Assembly: GCA_016718605.1 (NCBI GenBank)
Contig: JADKCY010000046.1
Coordinates: 1 to 13,854 of the forward strand
DNA length: 13,854 bases
Direction: 5' to 3'
DNA from: Lysobacterales bacterium
GTDB taxonomy: Bacteria; Pseudomonadota; Gammaproteobacteria; Xanthomonadales; Xanthomonadaceae
Shown here: piece after piece, positions 1 to 5,504 of the stretch
How positions within the stretch are numbered: position 1 is the stretch's first letter
Layout: each line of letters opens with the position of its first letter
Position numbers and translations under genes: made by a program
Notes under the pieces: model-generated
Told to the model about the DNA's origin: nothing
Seen by the model: only the letters and a program-made list of their open reading frames with translations
Database searches by the model: none

Positions 1-1011
1 TGGGTGACGATTAAGGCATTGCCCGACGATATGGACGCGGTTTGGATGTACGTAATTGAGTACAACGCAGAGGATGAGGCGACCGAGAAGATGATAGCCT
101 ACCGCGAGACGACCGAACACATGCGGACGGCGGACGGCTTCGCGGATGCGTGGATGGTCAACAATTACGTTATGCGCGACGGCAAGACGTGGGAGTTAGT
201 CAAGTCTACTGAGTGGCCGTACTCATTCCCGCCCATTTGCCACTGGCAGAACTTACCGGACGCTGAGTCGGTGTACGGCGATTCGGACATCACCGAAGAT
301 ATGATTGTGATTCAAGACGCGATCAACTTTGTAGCGTCAAACGTGCAGCGCATTATCCGCTATCACGCCCACCCGAAAACATGGGGACGCGGATTTAGCA
401 CGGCAGGCACGGCGTCATGGGGCGCTGACGAGATGGTGACGATCAACGGCGCGGATGGTACGATTCAGAATCTAGAGATGCGTACCGACTTGGCGTCTAG
501 CCGCGAGTTCCTACACTACTTGCGCGGCGTGCTGTTCGACATTAGCCGCACGGTTGACATCGCTGCGATGACAGACAAACTCGGCGCAATGACCAACTTC
601 GCGCTTCGGGTGCTATACAAAGACGCGCTAGACAAGTTGGAGTCTAAGCGCTTGCTTTACGGCTGGGGCTTGAGTGAGATCAATCGGCGCTGCCTGCTGT
701 TGGCTGGCATCGCAACCGATACGGGCGGCGCTGTCGTGTGGCCTGATCCGTTGCCGTCTGACACAGTTGAACAGGCGAAGGAATTGCAGATTGACCTTGG
801 CGAAGGGCTAGTTGATAAGCAAACCGCAAGCACACTGCGCGGCTATGATTGGGAAACGGTTAGCGCACGGCTAGACGAGGAAAAGGCAAACGATACCACG
901 CTGGGTGATCAACTGTTGCGGGCGTTTGAGAATGGCGGCGCGGCTGGTAGCACGGTGCGGCAGGAACAGCGCGAACGTCAAGACGACATGGAGACGGATG
1001 TCACAGTCTGA
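1..1011 (+). CDS. Phage portal protein, SPP1 gp6-like (5' partial)
   Basis: The frame is open to the left edge (codons from base 1), so the start lies upstream; the GTG at base 4 is not a convincing start. The visible 336 residues look like the C-terminal half to two thirds of an SPP1 gp6/HK97-type portal: an aspartate- and asparagine-rich stretch around residues 85-125 (SVYGDSD, then an amphipathic helix ending RIIRYHAHPKTWGRGF), a helical stem region with the segment SSREFLHYLRGVLFD, and an acidic, glutamine-rich tail. A portal forms the dodecameric ring at the unique capsid vertex through which DNA is packaged and to which the tail connector binds. The next genes (MuF-like, scaffold, capsid) are the usual portal neighbours and support the call. 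Its stop overlaps the next gene's start by 14 bases. The assignment rests on overall pattern and gene order, not on a single diagnostic motif. Confidence 0.85.
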   Translation, partial: WVTIKALPDDMDAVWMYVIEYNAEDEATEKMIAYRETTEHMRTADGFADAWMVNNYVMRDGKTWELVKSTEWPYSFPPICHWQNLPDAESVYGDSDITEDMIVIQDAINFVASNVQRIIRYHAHPKTWGRGFSTAGTASWGADEMVTINGADGTIQNLEMRTDLASSREFLHYLRGVLFDISRTVDIAAMTDKLGAMTNFALRVLYKDALDKLESKRLLYGWGLSEINRRCLLLAGIATDTGGAVVWPDPLPSDTVEQAKELQIDLGEGLVDKQTASTLRGYDWETVSARLDEEKANDTTLGDQLLRAFENGGAAGSTVRQEQRERQDDMETDVTV

Positions 1012-2314
1012 GTTGATTATGCTGGCTGAACAATTCGCAGCCGTGGCCGCTAAACGTGACGCGGCGGCTTTGAGTAGAATTGTCAAATCCTATGGTTCGA
1101 TGTATAAACGCCTGATTGCACAGGTTGAGGACTTGGCGAACGTGGCGGAGGCTGACGAGTTAAGCCGTGGGCAACTGGCGCGGCTATCGCGTTACAACGC
1201 GCTGATCGGGCAGATTGAATCAGAGTTGAGTGACATTTCATCGTTCACTAAAACAGAACTGACAGGAAATGCAGAGGCGGCGGTAACAAAGGCGCTGGCA
1301 GATTCGCGGGCGTTGGTCAATGTGGCCGTCAGACAAGCGGGCGTCACAGCGGCATTTAACACACTACCACGCGGTGCCGTGATGCAACTGCTGGGCTTCT
1401 TGCAACCTAACTCGCCACTGCTGAAACGCTTGAAAGAACTTGCCCCGTATCATTCGCAGGCCATCGCTGATTTGTTCCTTGACGGTATCGGGCTGGGCTG
1501 GAATCCGCGCAAGATAGCGGCGGCGATTCGCAAACAATTCGGCATGGCGCTTGTAGATGCGTTACGGATGACGCGCACGGCTGGCCTGTATGCTTACCGC
1601 GAGACTAACCGGGCGAGTTACATTGCGAATGCCGATGTGGTGGAAGGCTGGTATTGGCTTGCGGCTATCAATAACCCGAACGTCTGCCCATCATGTCTAC
1701 GGATGCACGGCACATTCCACCCAAACACCGAACGGCTGAATGATCACCATAACGGGCGGTGTACAATGTTACCCGCCGTTAAGGGTTTCGGCAATCCAAT
1801 CAAGCAAACTGGCGTTGAAATCTTTAACAGCATGTCAGACGCAGAACAACGGGCCTTGCTGGGGCGTGACTATCACGCGGCACTTAAAGACGGCCTGTAC
1901 TCGTTTGAGGATATTAGCCGCGAGGTTGACAACGATGTGTACGGGCCAATGCGGTCTGTCGCTCCGCTATGGCAATTACTAGGCGCAGAGCCACCACCGA
2001 GGGACGCAAGCCCGCGGGACCGCGGCGGCCGGGGGCGCTGGCCGGGCGGCCCGGCGGGCCGGGGGGGCCTCCGCGCGGCCGCCGCGCGGGGGGCGGCGGC
2101 CTTGGGGTTTCGGGCCCGCCCCCCGCTGAGCGAACAGCGCGAGCCATACGTAACGCAAATCGTATTGAGCAAGGATGAGTTAAGTCTAATCATGCGCTAC
2201 CGCCAAGCGAAGGCGCAAGGGTTACGGCTATTCATTGACGCGGACGCGGGCGAATTACAGGTACTTGGCAAGCGCGAGAAGTTTAGCATTGACAAGCGCG
2301 ATTTTACTACTTGA
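998..2314 (+). CDS. Mu F-like head morphogenesis protein, C-terminal part interrupted by a G/C-only block
   Basis: I chose ATG 998 (MSQSELIMLAEQ) because GGAG lies 4 bases upstream and it gives a short overlap with the portal stop; the frame is open further upstream only by chance. The product as read is 438 residues. A long helical N-terminal region is followed by the MuF domain: C230-P-S-C233, then HGTFHP, H250-H251 and C255, the Cys/His set typical of Mu protein F-like minor head proteins. These act inside the procapsid with the portal and may travel with the DNA. Residues about 1-335 look normal. From about base 2011 the coding sequence becomes nearly pure G/C for roughly 115 bases and encodes Pro/Gly/Arg/Ala low complexity unlike the family. 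Normal composition resumes at about 2128. The original stop codon may be hidden in this block, so the true protein is probably about 335-360 residues, with the last 62 codons belonging to a separate small gene. Confidence 0.85.
   Translation: MSQSELIMLAEQFAAVAAKRDAAALSRIVKSYGSMYKRLIAQVEDLANVAEADELSRGQLARLSRYNALIGQIESELSDISSFTKTELTGNAEAAVTKALADSRALVNVAVRQAGVTAAFNTLPRGAVMQLLGFLQPNSPLLKRLKELAPYHSQAIADLFLDGIGLGWNPRKIAAAIRKQFGMALVDALRMTRTAGLYAYRETNRASYIANADVVEGWYWLAAINNPNVCPSCLRMHGTFHPNTERLNDHHNGRCTMLPAVKGFGNPIKQTGVEIFNSMSDAEQRALLGRDYHAALKDGLYSFEDISREVDNDVYGPMRSVAPLWQLLGAEPPPRDASPRDRGGRGRWPGGPAGRGGLRAAAARGAAALGFRARPPLSEQREPYVTQIVLSKDELSLIMRYRQAKAQGLRLFIDADAGELQVLGKREKFSIDKRDFTT
2011..2127 (+). other. 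Anomalous G/C-only block inside the MuF reading frame
   Basis: In bases 2011-2100 only three of 90 bases are A or T, and most of 2107-2124 is also G/C. Flanking phage DNA has ordinary mixed composition. With almost no A or T, no stop codon can form, so frames stay open on both strands here and the continuity of the MuF frame across the block is not evidence that it is coding. The block is rich in short GGCC/GGGCCC palindromes. It could be a base-calling or consensus artefact, foreign sequence joined by the assembler, or a true insertion; I favour an artefact because frameshifts cluster just downstream. Confidence 0.85.
2126..2314 (+). CDS. Possible separate small protein of about 62 residues whose start codon is lost at the edge of the G/C block
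   Basis: Immediately after the G/C block the frame reads CTG-AGC-GAA-CAG, that is L-SEQREPYVTQIVLSKDEL onward, ending at the TGA 2312-2314. If the first base were A instead of C this would be a normal MSEQRE start, and 62 residues is a typical size for a small ORF between MuF and scaffold genes. The peptide is charged, has no Cys and no membrane segment, and contains a strand-like stretch (LRLFIDADAGELQVLG). I do not recognise a family. The alternative is that it is simply the C-terminus of the MuF-like protein. Upstream ribosome binding signals cannot be judged because the preceding bases are unreliable. Confidence 0.35.
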   Translation: MSEQREPYVTQIVLSKDELSLIMRYRQAKAQGLRLFIDADAGELQVLGKREKFSIDKRDFTT

Positions 2315-2340
2315 CATTCTGAGGCTAGTTGTCATATACT
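2311..2340 (+). promoter_or_regulatory. Sigma70-type promoter ahead of the scaffold and capsid genes
   Basis: TTGACA (2311-2316, perfect -35) is separated by 18 bases from TATACT (2335-2340, five of six matches to TATAAT). The -35 element overlaps the stop codon of the upstream frame. Transcription would start near 2347 and run through the short leader into the scaffold and major capsid genes, the most heavily expressed part of a phage late region. Direction and position both fit; no transcript evidence is available. Confidence 0.7.
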
Positions 2341-2346
2341 GAAACG

Positions 2347-2421
2347 CAACTGAATAGCGCGGCCCACCAGCCGCGTCGGGCTATGAAACCCGCTGGCGAG
2401 ATGCTAGCGGGTTTTTATTTT
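2347..2421 (+). ncRNA. Two-hairpin leader, possible attenuator or small RNA
   Basis: Between the promoter and the scaffold start the transcript can fold into hairpin 1 (2357-2363 with 2370-2376, seven pairs including one G-U, six-base loop) and the terminator hairpin (2386-2397 with 2403-2414). A competing structure is also possible: CCAG 2367-2370 with CTGG 2393-2396 stacked on CGGG 2377-2380 with CCCG 2389-2392, loop 2381-2388. It would use the 3' half of hairpin 1 and the 5' half of the terminator. This mutually exclusive layout is what attenuators and riboswitch expression platforms look like. I recognise no ligand-binding aptamer, and the leader is too short for most. A free-standing RNA of about 75 bases is the other reading. 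Confidence 0.45.
2386..2421 (+). terminator. Intrinsic (rho-independent) terminator
   Basis: AAACCCGCT (2386-2394) pairs perfectly with AGCGGGTTT (2406-2414). Inside it GGC (2395-2397) pairs with GCT (2403-2405, one G-U), leaving the loop GAGAT. The stem is followed directly by a T-rich run (2412-2421, one A). It lies downstream of the promoter at 2311 and only 15 bases before the scaffold start, so it either ends upstream transcription, or acts as a partial terminator controlling entry into the capsid genes. Confidence 0.8.
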
Positions 2422-2435
2422 ACAAGGAGCGCAAC

Positions 2436-2930
2436 ATGTCCGAGACGGACACCGCAGAGGTAGTCGAGACGACTACGGCAACCGTAACGCAAGCACACCC
2501 CACCACGCAGAGCGCGGCGGAATTGCAAGCGCAGATGACAAGATGGAGAAGGCACTCAAAGACGCAAACCGCGAGGCGGCAGATCGGCGCAAGAAATTGG
2601 ACGCGTACGAAAAGGCCGAACAAACCCGCAAGGATGCTGAATTGAGTGAGTCACAACGATTGCAAAAAGGTTGAGACGTTACGCGCACAGGCCGAACGGA
2701 CTAGCCGCGAATTGATGCAACGCGATGTAGCGGCGGAAGTTGGATTACCGCCAATCTTCGCGGCACGGATTACGGGCAACGACAAAGAGACGATGCTAGA
2801 GGATGCTAAGGCTATGCTATCGGCATTGCCCAGCAAGCCTACACCGTCATTGTCGGCCACCAATCCGGGCAGTGGTCAAACTCGCAGTGAAACCGACGAG
2901 GAACGGCGCAAGCGTTTGGGCCTCCGCTAA
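2436..2930 (+). CDS. Capsid scaffolding protein, reading frame broken by two single-base indels
   Basis: ATG 2436 has AAGGAG six bases upstream. The first 33 codons (an acidic, Thr-rich start, MSETDTAEVVE) are in one frame. Coding then continues one frame over from GAT 2534 (DDKMEKALKDANREAADRR, a charged coiled coil) to CAA 2663, then returns to the first frame at AAG 2667 (VETLRAQAERTSRELMQ) and ends at TAA 2930. Joined, the product is about 165 residues, normal for a small phage scaffold: acidic N-terminus, central coiled coil, a segment like those in phage scaffolds (AAEVGLPPIFAARITGNDKE) and a basic C-terminal tail (ERRKRLGLR) of the kind that binds capsid protein. The first break looks like a lost G after CAG (2534) and the second like an extra A in the run of five at 2664-2668. 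Scaffolds guide procapsid assembly and then leave. I favour assembly errors over a dead gene because all three segments remain clearly protein-like. Confidence 0.8.
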
Positions 2931-2942
2931 GGAGCAATAGAC

Positions 2943-3804
2943 ATGGCACAGTTGAACACGTTTAGCGATATTTCCAGTATCGCGCTTGCCATCCAAGAGG
3001 ATGCGATTTTCTATGAGGCGCGATACCAACTTCATGCCGTCATTGGTTCGTGTGTTTACTGACGGGCGCGGCGGCAACACCCGCACGGGCTACCAGTACA
3101 ACGCAGGCACGGCCAACGCGATTGCGGAAGTTGACGACCTGACGAGCGCGGCGTTCACCCCGGCAGCGCTTCAGACTTTGACCCCCGGCGAAATCGGTTT
3201 GCAGTATTTCCTGACCGACAAGCGCATTGACAGTGACGCCCCCGAAAACATCCGCACGGATGCGGCCACTGAGTTGGGCGCGGCTGCGCGCGACAAGATC
3301 GAAACCGACCTGATCGGCAAGTTCACCTCGTTCACGGGCGGCACGATGGGTACGGCTGGCTCGGCTATCACTTGGGGCCAGGTGTTCGCGGGCGCGACCG
3401 TTGTCCGCACTAACTCCAAGAATCGTTCCATGCCGCTGTACTGCGTGTTGCATGAGTACCAGTGGCACACGTTGGCAAAGGCCAACAGCGTGGCCGGTAT
3501 CACCCTCCAGCAAGTTCCCTCGGCGTTGGTTGGGCCTGGCGGTTCGTGGTACGTCGGCACGGCGGCGGGTATCACGTTCTACGCTACCACTAACGTCGCC
3601 ATCTCGTCTAACAGCGCATATGGCGGCATTTTCCAGCGTGACGCCATCGCCTATGACATCCGGCGCGCAATCCGAATTGAGCCCCAGCGTGACGCCTCCC
3701 GGCGCGGCTGGGAGTTGAACATGTCGAGCCTGTACGGGTATGGCGTGTGGCGTCCGACTTACGGCGTTGCGTTGTTGAGCGCGGCCACTGCCCCTACCGG
3801 CTAG
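2943..3804 (+). CDS. Major capsid protein (HK97 fold), with one frameshift near the N-terminus
   Basis: ATG 2943 follows a GGAG 8 bases upstream. The first frame reads MAQLNTFSDISSIALAIQED and on to FYEA, then hits a stop at 3061. Clear coding continues in another frame from about GAT 3028 (RDTNFMPSLVRVFTDGRGGN) to TAG 3804. The two join at the alternating CG run 3022-3027; restoring one missing CG dinucleotide gives FYEARDTNFM, the usual helix seen near the start of capsid proteins of this type. The joined product is about 287 residues, a normal length for a compact HK97-like capsid protein. Other family-like features are a regular Ala/Gly/Thr-rich core and an aromatic C-terminal strand region (YGYGVWRPTYGVALLSAA). 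It forms the icosahedral shell. Position between scaffold and a small decoration-like gene supports the call. A start at ATG 2986 in the second frame would lose the conserved N-terminal arm, so I reject it. Confidence 0.85.
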
Positions 3805-3828
3805 GCTTAGGCTAAGGAGAATATAGAC

Positions 3829-4230
3829 ATGAGCGATTCCTTTAACGTTCAAACGGCTACTCTGGTCTTGGGCCAGTTTAGCGGTGCGACCGAAGTACCG
3901 CTGTTCAACGTCCCGACTTCGGGCGGCGGCATCACCGTGCAAGAGGTGTGGGCCTACCAGAACGGCACGGGCGGCTCGGCTATCACCGCTGGCACGGCCA
4001 TCGGCGCTAAACTCGTCACGATGGGTACTGTGGCGACGGGCGGCACGCCTGCGGTTGATGGGACTGTCGGCACGTTCGCGGGTACTATCGTTACGGCTGC
4101 TGGCGTGGTTCACAAACTCACGCTATCGACCCCATTCGTTGAGGCCGGAAAGTTCATCGGCTTTGACGAGACGGCGGGGACGGTTGCGGCTGGCTTGACC
4201 ATCCAACTGGCCTACGTGCTGGGCAAGTAA
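3829..4230 (+). CDS. Small Thr/Gly-rich capsid-associated protein, probable head decoration protein
   Basis: ATG 3829 has AAGGAG 8-13 bases upstream, very like the site before the capsid gene. The product has 133 residues, no Cys, very few charged residues and 21 threonines, with a repetitive strand-rich pattern (GTGGSAITAGTAIGAKL, GTVGTFAGTIVTAAG) and a hydrophobic end (LTIQLAYVLGK). There is no signal peptide or membrane helix. Small beta-rich proteins encoded right after the major capsid gene are commonly decoration proteins that sit on the shell and stabilise it, and I infer that here from size, composition and position; I see no diagnostic motif. Its high Thr content and position immediately before two glycosyltransferase genes make it a plausible substrate of the following cassette, which is inference only. 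Confidence 0.55.
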   Translation: MSDSFNVQTATLVLGQFSGATEVPLFNVPTSGGGITVQEVWAYQNGTGGSAITAGTAIGAKLVTMGTVATGGTPAVDGTVGTFAGTIVTAAGVVHKLTLSTPFVEAGKFIGFDETAGTVAAGLTIQLAYVLGK

Positions 4231-4241
4231 TCGAAACTGAA

Positions 4242-4296
4242 ACCACGGGCTAGGGTAGCACCCGAAAAGCGGCCATCCCTACCGCCTGCCCGTGGT
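4242..4296 (+). repeat. Long imperfect hairpin between the decoration and glycosyltransferase genes
   Basis: ACCACGGGC (4242-4250) is the exact reverse complement of GCCCGTGGT (4288-4296). Inside it TAGGG (4251-4255) can pair with CCCTA (4277-4281), or GGTAG (4254-4258) with CTACC (4279-4283). There is no T tract after the stem, so it is not a normal intrinsic terminator. It may be an mRNA processing or stability element that separates the highly expressed capsid genes from the enzyme cassette. A second, weak 4-pair hairpin (4306-4309 with 4318-4321) places the GAGGGAG ribosome binding site of the next gene in its loop. Confidence 0.55.
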
Positions 4297-4322
4297 ACTT
4301 AGGGAGTGATGAGGGAGTCACG

Positions 4323-5504
4323 ATGAAGATTAATTGGTTTTCAAATGCGCCGTGGGCGGCAACTGGTTACGGAACGCAGACAAAGTTATTCCCAACACGA
4401 ATCAAGGCGCTGGGCTATGACATGGCTATCACCGCGTTCTATGGGCTTGAAGGTTCTGTCATCAACTGGAACGGCATCCAAGTCTATCCACGCTGGGCGC
4501 ATGGCTACGGGCTGGACATCATGGCCGCACACGCCAAGCACCAGCAGGCCGATATTGTTTTAACGCTGTTGGATGCGTGGGTATTTGATGTTGACCAGAT
4601 CAACGCGGCTAAACTCAAATGGGTTCCGTGGTTTATGGTTGACTGCGAGCCGTTGCAACTGGCAGTGTACCGCAAGATCAAAGAATCATTCATGCCGATT
4701 GCGTGTTCGATGAATGCGGTAAAAGCCTGTGAGTTCGCGGGCATTGAGGCGCAATACGTCCCGCTGGGCTTCGATAGCAAGGTGTTCAAGCAGCTTGACC
4801 GCAAGGCGGCACGCGCCAAGATGCGCCTGCCCGATGACAAGTTCATCGTGGGCATGGTGGCCGCGAACAAAGACCCCGGCGACCGCAAGGCATTTTATCC
4901 GCAGATTGAGGCGTTTGCCAAGTTCCACGCCAAGCACCCTGACACGCTGTTGTACATTCACAGTTATAGCGGCGAGATTCAAGGCGGGTATGCAGCGCTT
5001 AACTTGCGTGAGTATGTCGAATATCAGGGCATGACGGTTGGCAAAGATGTAATGTTCTGCGATCAATACTCAAACGTGCTTGGCTTCAGCGAAGATCACA
5101 TGGTCAACCTGTACAACTCGATTGACGTATTGACCAGTGTTAGCCGTGGCGAGGGGTTCGGTATCCCGATTGTCGAAGCGCAAGCGTGCGGCACGCCCGT
5201 TATCGTTGGCGATTGGACGGCGATGGGCGAGTTGTGTTTCGACGGCTGGAAAGTCGCGCAACACGAGGCCGAACGGATGTGGAATCCGCAAGGCGCGTAT
5301 CAGTTTACGCCCCGCGTGGCCGCGATTGAACACCGCATGAATCAAGCCTATAACGCGCACGGCAAAGACCACCAAAAAGCCATTGACTCGGCACAGGCTT
5401 ACGACGCGGACTTCATCACCGAACACCACTGGAAAAAGGCACTTGCCGCGATTCAGGATAAGATGTACGGGCAAGATACAGAACTGAAATTGGTTAAGTT
5501 CTAA
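4323..5504 (+). CDS. GT4-type (GT-B fold) glycosyltransferase
   Basis: ATG 4323 has GAGGGAG 5-11 bases upstream. The product has 393 residues, the normal size of a GT-B glycosyltransferase. The N-terminal Rossmann-like half begins KINWFSNAPWAATGYGTQT, where a Gly-rich loop would bind the acceptor side. The C-terminal half starts about residue 176 with VGMVAANKDPGDRK, and carries the GT4 signature E277-GFGIPIV-E285 (EX7E) followed by QACGTPVI, which binds the nucleotide-sugar donor. No signal peptide or membrane segment is visible, so it should act in the cytoplasm and transfer a sugar with retention of configuration. Donor and acceptor cannot be told from sequence. It is the first gene of a four-gene coupled cassette: its stop overlaps the next start as TAATG. 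Such enzymes in phages modify virion proteins, DNA bases or host surface glycans. A location among capsid genes makes a virion protein the likeliest target, as inference. Confidence 0.9.
   Translation: MKINWFSNAPWAATGYGTQTKLFPTRIKALGYDMAITAFYGLEGSVINWNGIQVYPRWAHGYGLDIMAAHAKHQQADIVLTLLDAWVFDVDQINAAKLKWVPWFMVDCEPLQLAVYRKIKESFMPIACSMNAVKACEFAGIEAQYVPLGFDSKVFKQLDRKAARAKMRLPDDKFIVGMVAANKDPGDRKAFYPQIEAFAKFHAKHPDTLLYIHSYSGEIQGGYAALNLREYVEYQGMTVGKDVMFCDQYSNVLGFSEDHMVNLYNSIDVLTSVSRGEGFGIPIVEAQACGTPVIVGDWTAMGELCFDGWKVAQHEAERMWNPQGAYQFTPRVAAIEHRMNQAYNAHGKDHQKAIDSAQAYDADFITEHHWKKALAAIQDKMYGQDTELKLVKF

Noticed and set aside
1873..2193. Overlapping open frames on both strands around the G/C block
   Set aside because: They exist only because the block contains almost no A or T and so cannot form stop codons.
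998..2314. MuF-linked polymorphic toxin domain at the C-terminus
   Set aside because: Some MuF proteins carry C-terminal toxins, but the odd C-terminal sequence here is a G/C-only block plus 62 ordinary residues with no nuclease or other toxin motif.
2341..2421. tRNA gene in the leader between promoter and scaffold
   Set aside because: The hairpins do not form an acceptor stem, D arm and T arm; a promoter, leader and terminator explain them.
2663..2671. CAAAAAGG as a programmed frameshift site in the scaffold gene
   Set aside because: Its A run resembles a slippery sequence, but the needed shift here is +1 (or -2), not -1, and a second shift in the opposite direction is needed upstream. Two indels explain it better.
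2986..3804. Capsid protein starting at ATG 2986
   Set aside because: There is no ribosome binding site, the first residues (MPSKRMRFSMRR) are out-of-frame translation of the true N-terminus, and it would lose the expected N-terminal arm.
3040..4113. Long open frame on the minus strand across the capsid and decoration genes
   Set aside because: It is arginine-rich, has no recognisable domain and mirrors the strongly biased codons of two well-supported + strand genes. It is a shadow frame.
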